Source: Pseudomonas sp. Bc-h
Lineage (GTDB): Bacteria; Pseudomonadota; Gammaproteobacteria; Pseudomonadales; Pseudomonadaceae
Reading direction: 5' to 3'
DNA: 64,000 nt
NCBI RefSeq assembly: GCF_002080045.1
Contig: NZ_MUIN01000007.1
Location: 88,117-152,116, forward strand
The first letter of the stretch is position 1. Every line of letters begins with the position of its first letter. Made by a program: the position numbers and the translations under genes. The notes below the pieces were generated by a model that was given only the letters and a program-made list of their open reading frames with translations, searched no databases and was not told the origin of the DNA. Positions 1 through 9,293 of the stretch are shown here, in pieces.

Positions 1-294
1 ATAGTAGGCGCCATTATCGAATCTGCTCAAGTGAATCAACAGGAAAATGCGCTGCCGCACATCTGACCGGTATGAACCGTTGAACCTGTCATCGCCGACG
101 AATGTCCATTGAGACGTGGATTGTTCGGCAAAGTCACTTTAAGCACCGCTAAACAAGCATCTTCGCCGATCTTCGTCTATACAAAAAAGGCTGTAACGCG
201 GTTCAACGTAACCTGGACAAGGGTCGCAAGCGTTTCGACCGATCCTCTGGAGTTTCTCCGGAGTCTGTCGGTCGGACCGTCCGCCCATGCCTCA
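1..294. other. Left-edge stretch with no supported gene
   Basis: No convincing coding sequence is seen between the left edge and the terminator at 295. Frame 1 stays open from the edge to a TGA at 64-66, so a gene could end here, but 21 codons are too few to identify it. A 68-codon ATG frame at 109-315 runs into the terminator hairpin, has no good ribosome site and resembles nothing I know. A short inverted repeat lies near 244-262. Confidence 0.4.
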
Positions 295-332
295 CTGACA
301 GACGTATTCGTCTGACAGCGCTAGGTTTTTTC
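295..332 (+). terminator. Probable intrinsic terminator of an upstream transcript
   Basis: Inverted arms CTGACAGACG (295-304) and CGTCTGACAG (309-318) around a TATT loop form a hairpin with one internal mismatch. A run of seven T follows at 326-332. It would end a rightward transcript that begins before or in the first 300 bases. Confidence 0.6.
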
Positions 333-407
333 CAGATAAAAAGCGTGAGGAATTGCACGGAACACTTTCAAAGCAAAGAATTTTATGCGGTTCTTGCGCT
401 TAGTCCG

Positions 408-435
408 TTTACTTACTACAAACAATGGGTAGTAT
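408..435 (+). promoter_or_regulatory. Candidate sigma-70 promoter of oprI
   Basis: TTTACT (408-413) and TAGTAT (430-435) with a 16-base spacer lie about 65 bases upstream of the oprI start, in an AT-rich stretch. OprI is among the most abundant proteins of the genus, so a stronger promoter is expected. This is the best match visible, not proof. Confidence 0.4.
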
Positions 436-502
436 GTACGCCGGTCATTTTCTCATTTTCGAGAGATGACTAATTTGATAGAAGTCCTTTAAGGGGAACA
501 CG

Positions 503-754
503 ATGAACAACGTTCTGAAATTCTCTGCTCTGGCCCTGGCCGCAGTTCTGGCTACCGGTTGCAGCAGCGCCTCCAAAGAAACCGAAGCTCGTCTGACTGC
601 AACTGAAGACGCAGCCGCTCGTTCGCAAGCTCGTGCTGATGAAGCCTATCGCAAGGCTGATGAAGCTCTGGCTGCTGCTCAGAAAGCTCAACAGACTGCT
701 GACGAAGCCAACGAGCGCGCTCTGCGCATGTTGGACAAGGCAAGCCGCAAGTAA
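503..754 (+). CDS. oprI: Major outer-membrane lipoprotein OprI
   Basis: 83-residue murein-type lipoprotein. The signal peptide ends in a lipobox (LATGC) with the lipidated cysteine at residue 20. The mature chain is an Ala/Glu/Lys-rich heptad coiled coil, as in Lpp. It ends in SRK, whose final lysine in this family is linked to peptidoglycan, so the protein tethers the outer membrane to the wall. The start is set by a strong Shine-Dalgarno (AAGGGG at 491-496). The gene is monocistronic, with a hairpin just past the stop and a strong terminator at 776. Length and sequence match Pseudomonas OprI closely. Confidence 0.97.
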   Translation: MNNVLKFSALALAAVLATGCSSASKETEARLTATEDAAARSQARADEAYRKADEALAAAQKAQQTADEANERALRMLDKASRK

Positions 755-775
755 TAATCCCTCGGGATTATTGAT

Positions 776-806
776 AAGCCGATCCGGTTTCGGATCGGCT
801 TTTTTG
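776..806 (+). terminator. Intrinsic terminator of oprI
   Basis: AAGCCGATCC and its complement flank a short loop, and the right arm runs into TTTTTT. A second perfect hairpin (AATAATCC/GGATTATT, 753-772) sits directly on the stop codon, so oprI mRNA ends in two stacked hairpins, consistent with a very stable transcript. Confidence 0.9.
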
Positions 807-857
807 TTGCCTGTCGTCCTTCTCTGAACATCTGTTCGCGAAGGATTTTCAAGGCAA

Positions 858-905
858 TAAAAAACCCGTTCACCCTGCCCTGTTTCCAGAGCCAGGTGAA
901 CGGGT
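858..905 (-). terminator. Terminator of the L,D-transpeptidase gene
   Basis: Arms ACCCGTTCACC and GGTGAACGGGT form an 11-bp stem. Read leftward the hairpin is followed by TTTTTTATTG. It lies 18 bases past the stop of the leftward gene and separates it from convergent oprI. Confidence 0.85.
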
Positions 906-922
906 ATCAGCGTCAGGTCAGC

Positions 923-1891
923 TTACTGCAGCGTGACCGGCGCGCTGTTCTCTACCGGTGCGGCAACGCCAGGCACCGCGATCTCGACCGGCATGCCGTC
1001 TTCGGCAGCGACCACGTCACGCACTTCATCCCAGTTGATCCGCAGGCTGTTGGCCAGGTCTTCACGCTTGAGCAGCGCGTTGATAACGGCGGTGTGCTTG
1101 TCGACCACCGAGGGATTGCCGCTCTCGTCCAGAGGGGTATGCGCTTCAAGGTACACCTTGCCGCCACTGACGCCGAACTTGTAGGGCTCATTCATGATGC
1201 GCACGGTAGTGCCCACCGGCACCATGTCGGCCATTTCAAGCACGTTGTTGTTGTACATGCGGAAGCAGCCGTGGCTGGTGCGCATGCCGATGCCGAACTT
1301 CTTGTTCGAACCGTGGATCAGGTAGCCCGGCAATCCCAGACCGAACTTGAACGGCCCCAGCGGGTTGTCGGGACCGGCCGGCACCACGTTGGGCAGGATA
1401 TCGCCATCGGCGGCGTGCTCGGCCTTGACCGAGGCAGGCGGGGTCCAGGTCGGATTCGGGGTCTTGGCGGTCACCTTGGTGGTGGAAACCGGAGAGCCCC
1501 AACCTTCGCGGCCGATACCCAGCGGGAAGGTGTAGACCACGTTCTTGCCCTTCGGGTAGTAGTACAGACGGTACTCGGCGAGGTTGATGACGATACCTTC
1601 ACGCGGGCCCGGCGGCAGGATGAAGCGGGTCGGCAGAATGACCTGGGTACCGGCGCCCGGCAGCCAGGCGTCGACGCCGGGGTTGGCGGCGATCATTTCC
1701 AGATAACCCAGATCGTATTGGGTGCCCAGGTCGGCAAAGGTGTCTTCGTACTTGGCGGTGACGGTCTGCACCGAGCCGATGATGTCCTCGCCTGGCGGCG
1801 GCAACGGGAACTCCAGGGCGGAGACAGGGCCGGCCGCACACAGTGCAGCTAGCGACAGACAGCGGGCGAAAGCTGGAATGCGCGACAACAT
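923..1891 (-). CDS. L,D-transpeptidase (YkuD domain)
   Basis: 322 residues. N-terminal signal peptide (about 1-25), then a LysM-like segment (about 42-93) and a YkuD catalytic domain (about 98-235) with His193 and the SHGCFR motif, whose nucleophile is Cys209. Family members cross-link peptidoglycan or attach Lpp-type lipoproteins to it. Being next to and convergent with oprI, a substrate of that kind, is suggestive. I take the ATG at 1891 because AAGGA lies eight bases before it and the signal peptide begins there; an in-frame ATG at 1945 would add 18 residues that do not look like a leader. Confidence 0.92.
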   Translation of the reverse strand: MLSRIPAFARCLSLAALCAAGPVSALEFPLPPPGEDIIGSVQTVTAKYEDTFADLGTQYDLGYLEMIAANPGVDAWLPGAGTQVILPTRFILPPGPREGIVINLAEYRLYYYPKGKNVVYTFPLGIGREGWGSPVSTTKVTAKTPNPTWTPPASVKAEHAADGDILPNVVPAGPDNPLGPFKFGLGLPGYLIHGSNKKFGIGMRTSHGCFRMYNNNVLEMADMVPVGTTVRIMNEPYKFGVSGGKVYLEAHTPLDESGNPSVVDKHTAVINALLKREDLANSLRINWDEVRDVVAAEDGMPVEIAVPGVAAPVENSAPVTLQ

Positions 1892-1975
1892 CCGGGGAAT
1901 CCTTGGGTAAACGGGAGGCTTGAATAGGCGCGATTGTACACGCACGCAAGGGGCTTCGGGAGTAGGCGCGACGGC

Positions 1976-2272
1976 TTACTCGCCGGTGTCGAGTTCCGGC
2001 CAGATGGGGTTCCAGCCCCGACGTTGCGCATCGATGATTGCGCGGCACAGGGGGCAGAGGCGTTCGTCCTGGTAAATGGCCTGTTCGACGTTGGACCAGC
2101 GCGGTTGCGCAGGCAGAAGGCTCCCGCACAGGGTGCGGTCAGCGGAACCGGCCAGTTCCAGTTGCCGGGCGGCCAGGTGCACACGAACTTCCTGGCACGC
2201 GAACAGGTCGAGCTGCTCATCGGGCTCGATCAGTTGATAGGCAAAAAGGGACCAGGCAGGACGGCGCGGCAT
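1976..2272 (-). CDS. Conserved hypothetical protein with a CPLC motif
   Basis: 98 residues, no signal peptide or membrane segment. A CPLC pair near residue 73 and an acidic C-terminus are the only visible marks; the cysteines could bind a metal but no second pair is present. A GGAG ribosome site precedes the start. A small gene in this place, between the transpeptidase and tesA, fits the conserved Pseudomonas gene order. Function unknown. Confidence 0.75.
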   Translation of the reverse strand: MPRRPAWSLFAYQLIEPDEQLDLFACQEVRVHLAARQLELAGSADRTLCGSLLPAQPRWSNVEQAIYQDERLCPLCRAIIDAQRRGWNPIWPELDTGE

Positions 2273-2395
2273 GGGGGGCTCCAGAGCGGGGGCGCCACAT
2301 TAGCCGAAAGCCCCGGTCCGGAAAAGAGCTGGAGGCCTTTTAATTTGGGCCTCTATCGGGGTGATGAGTCCTCAGCACGGATTCGGTAGTGGCAC

Positions 2396-2430
2396 TGATT
2401 GGGCTCCGGCTTCACGCCAGAGCCCAATCA
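2396..2430. repeat. Long hairpin at the left border of the 518-bp repeat array
   Basis: TGATTGGGCTC (2396-2406) pairs with GAGCCCAATCA (2420-2430); with the next bases this makes a 14-position stem with one mismatch. The right arm merges into the first base pairs of repeat copy 1. It resembles a factor-independent terminator stem but lacks a T-tract. Confidence 0.7.
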
Positions 2431-3950
2431 GCCGCGCCGCGATTACGTGGAGTATCCAGATTTCCAGCTGTACACGGAACCCTGTGGGAACTGCTGGAGC
2501 TGTGCGACAGCCCGGGCCGCGATCGGACGAAGCGGTATTTCAGTAAATAACGTCCTGGCTGACCCACCGCCTCGTCCGAATCGCGGCCCGTACCGTCGTG
2601 GCCTCCGGCGTCTCCCACAGGTACTGCGTCAGGATTGAAGATCTGCGTAAGCGTTGGCTTTTGATCTTGCTTCTAAGCGCGCGACTGCGCGACAGTCCAG
2701 ACGACACAAATCGCGACTTGGGTGCAGGCTGAACGCAGGCGTCGCGCAGTGGGCCGAGCGGCATGGATGCCGCGAAAGCGCCGCAATGACATGGATGTCC
2801 GTTCGGCGCGGGCCCACGGAGCGTCGCCGGAGTGAAGGAACCCGACGAAGTCGGGCCCAACCAGGAGCCAGGACACTTGGTTACTTGGTGTCTTTTCAAG
2901 TAACTCGCCAAAGGCGAAACAGATCTGGCGTTAGCCAGAGCCCTATCAGCCGCGCCGCGATTACGTGGAGTATCCAGATTTCCAGCTGTACACGGAACCC
3001 TGTGGGACCTGCTGGAGCTGTGCGACAGCCCGGGCCGCGATCGGACGAAGCGGTATTTCAGTAAATAACGTCCTGGCTGACCCACCGCCTCGTCCGAATC
3101 GCGACCCGTACCGTCGTGGCCTCCGGCGTCTCCCACAGGTACTGCGTCAGGATTGAAGATCTGCGTAAGCGTTGGCTTTTGATCTTGCTTCTAAGCGCGC
3201 GACAGCGACAGTCCAGACGACACAAATCGCGACTTGGGTGCAGGCTGAACGCAGGCGTCGCGCAGTGGGCCGAGCGGCATGGATGCCGCGAAAGCGCCGC
3301 AAGGACATGGATGTCCGTTCGGCGCGGGCCCACGGAGCGTCGCCGGAGTGAGGGTACGGCGACGAAGGAGCCGCCAAACCAGGAGCCAGGACACTTGGTT
3401 ACTTGGTGTCTTTTCAAGTAACTCGCCGAAGGCGAAACAGGTCTGGCGTTAGCCAGAGCCCTATCAGCCGCGCCGCTATTACGTGGTGTATCCAGATTTC
3501 CAGCTGTACACGGAACCCTGTGGGAACTGCTGGAGCTGTGCGACAGCCCGGGCCGCGCTCGGACGATTGGGGTAGGTCAGCGACTCACTGCAACTGACCC
3601 ACCGCCTCGCTGCCGTCGTGGCCTCCGGCGTCTCCCACAGGAAATGCGTCAAGACAGACAGCTGTGTTCGCTGTTGATCTTGATCTTGCTTCTATGTGCG
3701 CGTCAGTTCAGCCACAAATCGCGACTTGGGTGCAGGCTGAACGCAGGCGTCGCGCAGTGGGCCGAGCGGCATGGATGCCGCGAGAGCCGCCCCCCGCCAT
3801 GGATGGCGGATGGCGGCGGGCCCACGGAGCGTCGCCGGAGTGAGGGTACGGCGACGAAGGAGCCGCCAAACCAGGAGCCAGGACCCTTGGTTACTTGGTG
3901 TCCTTTCAAGTAACTCGCCGGAGGCGAAACAGGTCTGGCGTTAGCCAGAA
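2419..3950. repeat. Three tandem copies of a ~518-bp non-coding repeat
   Basis: Copy 1 begins near 2421, copy 2 near 2939 and copy 3 near 3457, giving a period of 518 bases twice. Copies 1 and 2 are almost identical; copy 3 is shortened to about 493 bases and diverged in its middle. All three end with the same double hairpin (CGCC-NNN-GGCG, then TCTGGC-GTTA-GCCAGA). Open frames inside (for example those beginning MGDAGGHDG on the minus strand) change or break between copies, so I treat the block as non-coding. Pieces of it recur at 51352-51391 and 63930-63971, so it is a dispersed family. Confidence 0.9.
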
Positions 3951-4002
3951 CAAATCCGCGCGACCCCGAATAATGGATTTCGCACATCCTCGGGGGCCAA
4001 CT

Positions 4003-4062
4003 ATCCAACCTCCAACCATCCAACCATCCAACCATCCAACCATCCAACCACCAACCCACCAA
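4003..4062. repeat. Short tandem repeat, unit CCAACCAT
   Basis: About five head-to-tail copies of an 8-base unit with degenerate copies on both sides. It lies between the 518-bp array and the 3' end of tesA. A unit of 8 is not a multiple of three and no gene covers it. Copy number probably varies between strains. Confidence 0.9.
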
Positions 4063-4075
4063 ACCCAAGCCAGCC

Positions 4076-4681
4076 TCAAAGCAAAGGCTTCAACTCCGGC
4101 CACACATTCTCCAGCAACCGCCCTTGAGCATTGGCCGCCGGATGCAAACCATCCGCCTGGGTAAACTCAGGCACCCCGCCCACCCCCTCCAGCATGAACG
4201 GGACCAGCGCCACCTTCTTCTCGGTCGCCAGATTGCTGTAGACCTCCTTGAACGCCTGCGTATAACGCGCCCCATAGTTCGGCGGAATCTGCATCCCCAG
4301 CAACAACACCTTGGCCCCCGCAGCACGAGAAGTGTCGATCATCGACGCAAGATTTTGTTGCAATTGCGCCGGAGGCTGCCCTCGCAGACCATCGTTGCCG
4401 CCCAGCTCGAGAATCACCAGATCCGGCTTATGCTCTGCAAGCAGCGCCGGCAGCCGCGCCTGGCCCCCGGCGCTGGTATCGCCGCTGACCGACGCATTCA
4501 CCACTTTATCCTTGAATCCCTGCTGCGCCAGACGCTGCTCCAGCAAAGACACCCAGCCCAGACGGGTATCCAGGCCGAAAGCCGCGCTGATACTATCGCC
4601 AACGATCAACACCGTGCCTGCCATGGCTCCTTGAGACAACAGCAGCAAACCCAGGCCAGCACTTAAAAACCACGCACGCAT
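4076..4681 (-). CDS. tesA: Multifunctional acyl-CoA thioesterase I / lysophospholipase L1 (arylesterase)
   Basis: 201-residue SGNH/GDSL hydrolase. A signal peptide (about 1-21, ending AMA-G) sends it to the periplasm. The family blocks are complete: GDSIS with Ser30, the oxyanion residues around Gly66, GGND with Asn96, and DGLHP with Asp177 and His180. It hydrolyses acyl-thioesters, lysophospholipids and aryl esters. I use the ATG at 4681 because GGAG lies just before it; an ATG at 4693 is the alternative. It is divergent from the ATP-binding gene at 4692, so the two ribosome sites overlap, an arrangement also known in E. coli (tesA/ybbA). Confidence 0.94.
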   Translation of the reverse strand: MRAWFLSAGLGLLLLSQGAMAGTVLIVGDSISAAFGLDTRLGWVSLLEQRLAQQGFKDKVVNASVSGDTSAGGQARLPALLAEHKPDLVILELGGNDGLRGQPPAQLQQNLASMIDTSRAAGAKVLLLGMQIPPNYGARYTQAFKEVYSNLATEKKVALVPFMLEGVGGVPEFTQADGLHPAANAQGRLLENVWPELKPLL

Positions 4682-4691
4682 CGGATTCTCC

Positions 4692-5375
4692 ATGAGCGAA
4701 AGTATTCTCAGTGCGCAGAACCTCAGCAAAGTGGTACCAAGCACCGAAGGTGACTTGACCATCCTGCACGAACTCTCCCTGGAACTAAACAAGGGCGACA
4801 CTCTGGCCATCGTCGGCGCCTCGGGTTCTGGCAAGTCGACCCTCCTCGGCCTGCTCGCTGGCCTGGATTTGCCCAGCGCAGGCGCCGTCACGTTGTCGGG
4901 GCGCAACCTCAGTGAACTCGATGAAGACCAGCGCGCCAGGGTTCGCGCCGAACACGTAGGCTTCGTGTTTCAGTCGTTCCAGCTGCTCGACAGCCTCAAT
5001 GCCCTTGAAAACGTCATGCTGCCGATGGAGCTGGAAGGCCGCCAGGACGCCCGGGAGCAGGCGCGGCATCTGCTGGAGCGTGTCGGACTGGGCCAACGCT
5101 TGACCCACACGCCACGTCAGTTGTCCGGGGGTGAGCAGCAACGCGTGGCCATCGCACGGGCCTTCGCCGCCGATCCTGATGTGCTGTTTGCCGACGAACC
5201 CACCGGCAACCTCGACAGCCACACCGGCGAGCGCATCAGCGACCTGTTGTTCGAACTGAACCAGGAACGCAATACCACGCTGGTGCTGGTCACCCACGAC
5301 GAACGCCTGGCCCATCGCTGCCGGCGCCTGATCCGTCTTGAAGGTGGCCGTCTGGTCACCCCTATGGAGCCTTGA
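4692..5375 (+). CDS. ybbA: ABC transporter ATP-binding protein, YbbA type
   Basis: 227 residues of the LolD/MacB-like ATPase class. Walker A GASGSGKST at 42-50, Q-loop around Gln94, signature LSGGEQQ at 144-150, Walker B LFADEP at 165-170 and the switch His in VTHDE. It drives the neighbouring permease, whose start overlaps its stop (TGATG at 5373-5377), implying translational coupling. The divergent tesA neighbour matches the E. coli order; the transported substrate is not established. Confidence 0.92.
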   Translation: MSESILSAQNLSKVVPSTEGDLTILHELSLELNKGDTLAIVGASGSGKSTLLGLLAGLDLPSAGAVTLSGRNLSELDEDQRARVRAEHVGFVFQSFQLLDSLNALENVMLPMELEGRQDAREQARHLLERVGLGQRLTHTPRQLSGGEQQRVAIARAFAADPDVLFADEPTGNLDSHTGERISDLLFELNQERNTTLVLVTHDERLAHRCRRLIRLEGGRLVTPMEP

Positions 5376-7885
5376 TGGCACGTCTGCCGTTTGCCCGTCT
5401 GCTCAGCCTCGCCGCCCGCCAGTTGATGCGCGATGCCCGCGCCGGCGAGCTGCGGGTGCTGTTTTTCGCCTTGGTGGTCGCCGTCGCCGCGAGCACCGCC
5501 ATCGGCTATTTCGGCTCGCGGCTGAACAGCGCGATGTTGCTGCGCGCCACCGAGTTTCTCGGCGCCGACCTGATTCTCAGCGGATCGACGCCAGCCAAAC
5601 CCGAGCAGATCGAAGCGGGCACGGCACTCAAGCTCGACCACTCGCAGATCGTGATCTTTTCCAGCGTGGTCGCCACCGACAACGGCATTCAGCTCGCCAG
5701 CGTGAAAGCGGTGGATGCGGCCTATCCGCTGCGTGGCGAACTGAAAAGCGCCGATGCGCCCTACCAGCCCGAAGTCACTGGAGGCGAGCCACAACCCGGT
5801 GAGGCCTGGGCCGAAGCGCGAGTGTTGGTGTCCCTGAACCTCAAAGTCGGCGACAGCATCGACGTCGGTTCCACCACCCTGAAACTCACCCGCGTCCTGA
5901 CCTACGAGCCCGACCGCGCAGGCAACTTCTACAGCCTGACACCGCGGGTGTTGATCAACATGGCTGACCTTGAGGCCACCAAGGTGGTGCAGCCAGGCAG
6001 CCGTGTCAGTTTCCGCGATCTGTGGCGCGGGACGCCGCAGCAACTGGCGGACTATCGCAAGGCCATCGAACCGGACCTGGCAGCGAATCAGAAGATCGAC
6101 GACGCCCGCGACGGCAATCAGCAGATTGGCGGCGCGCTGGGCAAGGCCGAGCGTTACCTGAACATGGCCAGTCTTGTCGCGGTGCTGCTGGCAGGTGTGG
6201 CGGTCGCGCTGTCAGCGGCGCGTTTCGCTGTGCGACGTTTCGATGCCAGCGCGTTGCTGCGCTGCCTGGGCCTGTCACGCAACGAAGCGCTGGTGTTATT
6301 CAGTCTGCAACTGGCCATGCTCGGCATTGCAGCCAGCGTCACCGGCGCCCTGCTTGGCTGGTTCGCTCAACTGGGCCTGTTTTGTCTGCTGGAAAATCTG
6401 CTCCCGGCCGCTGTGCCGCCGGGTGGCTGGCTGCCTGCGCTGGCGGGCATCGGTACCGGTCTGGTCGCACTGGCAGGCTTCGCCTTGCCGCCACTGGCAG
6501 CGCTGGGGCGCGTTCCGCCTCTGCGCGTATTGCGCCGCGACATGCTGCCGATCCCCGCCAGCTCCTGGCTGGTGTATGGCGCGGCGCTGCTGGCGCTGGG
6601 CCTGATCATGTGGCGTCTGAGTCTGGATCTGATCCTGACCTTCGCCCTGCTCGGCGGCGGCCTGGTCGCGGCGGTCGTGTTGGGCGGCCTATTACTGCTG
6701 GCGCTGCAAAGCCTGCGGCGGCTGCTGGCCGGTGCATCGCTGCCTTGGCGTCTGGGCCTGGGCCAGTTGTTGCGCCATCCGATGGCCGCCGCCGGGCAAT
6801 CCCTGGCGTTCGGGCTGATCCTGTTGTCCATGGGGCTGATCGCGCTGCTGCGCGGCGAATTGCTCGACACCTGGCAAAACCAGCTGCCCAAAGACGCGCC
6901 CAACTATTTCGCGCTGAACATTCTGCCTGCCGAACGGGACAACTTTGCCGAGCGCATCAGCCGTTTGTCCACTCACAGCGCGCCGTTGTACCCGATGATT
7001 CCGGGACGCCTGATGAGCATCAACGGCGAGCCGGTGAGCAAGTTCGTGACCAAGGATTCACGCGGTGAAAACGCCACTCAACGCGACCTCAACCTGACCT
7101 GGGCGGCCAATCTGCCGGAAGGCAACAGCATCACCGAAGGTCGGTGGTGGAACAACGAACAGGCCCCGACCGAAGGCACACCGGGCGTTTCGGTCGAGAC
7201 CAAACTGGCAAAGAGCCTGAACATGAAGCTGGGCGACACCCTGAGTTTCGTGATCGGCGGCACCACCCACGAGGTCAAGGTCACTAGCCTGCGCGACATC
7301 AACTGGGACACCTTCCAGCCCAACTTTTTCATGATCTTCCAGCCCGGCACGCTCAAGGATGTGCCGACCACCTACCTGACCAGTTTCTACCTGGCGCCGG
7401 GCAACGATCAGCAGATCGTCGAGCTGTCACGAGCCTTCCCTGCCGTGACCATCCTCCAGGTCGAGGCGCTGCTGGAACAACTGCGCAGCATCCTCGATCA
7501 GGTCACCCTGGCCGTGCAGTACGTGCTGCTGTTCGTGCTCGCGGCGGGGCTGGCGGTGCTGTTCTCCGGCCTGCAGGCGACGCTGGATGAACGCATTCGT
7601 CAGGGTGCGCTGCTCAGGGCACTGGGGGCCAATCGCGCGCTGCTGATCAAGGCCCGACGCATCGAGTTCGGCCTGCTGGGCGCGGTCAGCGGCGTGCTGG
7701 CGGCGCTGGGCTGCGAACTGGTGAGCTTCGTGCTGTACCGCTACGCCTTCAACCTGGAATGGCAGCCCCATGCCTGGTTGTTGGTACTGCCGCTGATCGG
7801 CGCTGTGCTGGTGGGTGGCGCGGGTGTATTCGGCACACGCCGGGCGCTCAACGCCAGCCCGCTGACAGTGCTGCGCGAAGGCTGA
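5375..7885 (+). CDS. ybbP: ABC transporter permease, YbbP/FtsX family
   Basis: About 836 residues with two FtsX-type modules. TM1 is near residues 20-42, followed by a periplasmic MacB-like domain, three clustered helices (about 265-385), further helices (about 395-500), a second periplasmic domain (about 505-700) and three final helices. This is the ten-helix plan of YbbP-type permeases. The start is ATG at 5375, overlapping the ATPase stop. Members extract or move lipophilic substrates rather than import small solutes; what this pair does is not known. Confidence 0.9.
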   Translation: MARLPFARLLSLAARQLMRDARAGELRVLFFALVVAVAASTAIGYFGSRLNSAMLLRATEFLGADLILSGSTPAKPEQIEAGTALKLDHSQIVIFSSVVATDNGIQLASVKAVDAAYPLRGELKSADAPYQPEVTGGEPQPGEAWAEARVLVSLNLKVGDSIDVGSTTLKLTRVLTYEPDRAGNFYSLTPRVLINMADLEATKVVQPGSRVSFRDLWRGTPQQLADYRKAIEPDLAANQKIDDARDGNQQIGGALGKAERYLNMASLVAVLLAGVAVALSAARFAVRRFDASALLRCLGLSRNEALVLFSLQLAMLGIAASVTGALLGWFAQLGLFCLLENLLPAAVPPGGWLPALAGIGTGLVALAGFALPPLAALGRVPPLRVLRRDMLPIPASSWLVYGAALLALGLIMWRLSLDLILTFALLGGGLVAAVVLGGLLLLALQSLRRLLAGASLPWRLGLGQLLRHPMAAAGQSLAFGLILLSMGLIALLRGELLDTWQNQLPKDAPNYFALNILPAERDNFAERISRLSTHSAPLYPMIPGRLMSINGEPVSKFVTKDSRGENATQRDLNLTWAANLPEGNSITEGRWWNNEQAPTEGTPGVSVETKLAKSLNMKLGDTLSFVIGGTTHEVKVTSLRDINWDTFQPNFFMIFQPGTLKDVPTTYLTSFYLAPGNDQQIVELSRAFPAVTILQVEALLEQLRSILDQVTLAVQYVLLFVLAAGLAVLFSGLQATLDERIRQGALLRALGANRALLIKARRIEFGLLGAVSGVLAALGCELVSFVLYRYAFNLEWQPHAWLLVLPLIGAVLVGGAGVFGTRRALNASPLTVLREG

Positions 7886-7964
7886 CACTCAAGGGTTGAC
7901 CGGGAAGATGCCGACAGCAAAGATGTCGGCATCGTGCATGGAGCACCGTTCACCGAGAAACCCC

Positions 7965-8447
7965 TTGAGCACCAACATCTGTACCCGAGAAGGCCACACC
8001 GCCCTCAAGCAAGAACTCGATCACCTGTGGCGCGTCTACCGCCCCGAGATCACTCAGAAAGTCGCCTGGGCGGCGTCGCTGGGCGATCGCAGCGAGAACG
8101 CCGATTACCAATACAACAAGAAGCTGCTGCGCGAAATCGACCGCCGCGTGCGCTACCTGCGCAAGCGCCTGGAAGATATGCGCGTGGTGGACTACGCCCC
8201 CGAACAGGAAGGCCGGGTGTTCTTCGGTGCGTGGGTGGAGATCGAGAACGACGACGGCGAAAGCAAACGCTTTCGCATCGTCGGTTATGACGAGATCTAC
8301 GGCCGAATGGATTACATCTCCATCGACTCACCCATGGCCCGGGCATTGCTGAAAAAGGAAGTCGGCGACGAATTCATGGTGCAGACGCCTACCGGGGAGG
8401 CCATGTGGTACGTCAACAGCGTGACCTACGAAAAGCCTGTCGCCTGA
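7965..8447 (+). CDS. greB: Transcription elongation factor GreB
   Basis: About 160 residues. An N-terminal coiled coil (about 10-75) carries the conserved SLGDRSENADYQYNKK tip, whose acidic residues enter the RNA polymerase secondary channel and trigger transcript cleavage. The C-terminal FKBP-like domain follows. I place the start at TTG 7965 because STN-x-x-TREGH is the usual GreB N-terminus. An upstream in-frame ATG at 7938 would add nine residues. Located 79 bases after ybbP, as in other Pseudomonas. Confidence 0.93.
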   Translation: MSTNICTREGHTALKQELDHLWRVYRPEITQKVAWAASLGDRSENADYQYNKKLLREIDRRVRYLRKRLEDMRVVDYAPEQEGRVFFGAWVEIENDDGESKRFRIVGYDEIYGRMDYISIDSPMARALLKKEVGDEFMVQTPTGEAMWYVNSVTYEKPVA

Positions 8448-8698
8448 GGAGCCCGGCCTGCAAACCGTCGGGGTAACCTCAAAACAGTTGTTTCTCAGGA
8501 TTGGGACGCCCCCATTGTGGCTCCGGCGTCCATTGTCGGCTGGCGTCCTCAACCCACCATTTCAGCAAGCACCTCCCCCCGAGTCGTCACTTGCCCAAAG
8601 TGATGCGTCCAGATCACTGGCTGATATCGCCTCGTCAAAACTGCTAACGTGTGCCGCCACTACGAACGTATTGATAACCGACAATCCCAAGGAAAGAC

Positions 8699-9181
8699 AT
8701 GTTCGAATTTATCTTCCTCGCCGTCCTCATCGGCATCGGCGGTACGGCTTTACTGGACCTCTGGGCGCAGTTGCTCAAGGCAACGCTGGGTTTGCCGACG
8801 CCGCCCTGGCATCTGGTCGGGCGCTGGTTCGCCGGAATGCGCCACGGTCAGTTCGTGCATCGCAACGGCATCGGCAATTCCCCTGAAGTGCCCAACGAGC
8901 TGCGCATCGGCTGGACCATGCATTACGCGGTCGGCATCGTTTTCGCGGCGGCGGTGTTGTTGATCTGGGGTGTGCAGTGGGCGCACTCGCCGACCTTCTT
9001 GCCTGCGCTGATTGTCGGGCTGGTCACGATCGGCGCCGGCTGGTTCATTTTGCAACCGGGCATGGGCGTGGGTGTCGCTTGCAACAAGGCGCCGAACCCG
9101 GCGGTGGCGCGTCTGCAAAATGTCGTCGGGCATGTGGTATTTGCCATCGGCATGTATGGGGCGGCGTTGCTGGTGGGTTGA
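8699..9181 (+). CDS. DUF2938 family membrane protein
   Basis: 160 residues with four predicted membrane helices (about 2-22, 75-98, 103-124, 138-158). The long loop between helices 1 and 2 contains the HxxGRWFAGMxxGQF and NELRIGW-x3-HY motifs that I associate with DUF2938. Function unknown. AAGGA lies upstream of the ATG. Its downstream neighbour is a reductase on the same strand, 112 bases away. Confidence 0.85.
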   Translation: MFEFIFLAVLIGIGGTALLDLWAQLLKATLGLPTPPWHLVGRWFAGMRHGQFVHRNGIGNSPEVPNELRIGWTMHYAVGIVFAAAVLLIWGVQWAHSPTFLPALIVGLVTIGAGWFILQPGMGVGVACNKAPNPAVARLQNVVGHVVFAIGMYGAALLVG

Positions 9182-9293
9182 GCGGAGGCTTTGGTGGGTC
9201 GCGCCACATCGCGCTGAACCTCTTCCCGCCGCTGCGGTTCTTAATCTTCAGGGCCGCTCTGGCCGATCATCCTCAACCTTAAAGGAGCCCCTC

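Noticed and set aside
2540..3136. Minus-strand frames beginning MGDAGGHDG in the 518-bp repeats
   Set aside because: Frame length and sequence change between copies and nothing in them looks like a protein domain.
4003..4062. Possible CRISPR array
   Set aside because: Units are 8 bases with no spacers; it is a simple tandem repeat.
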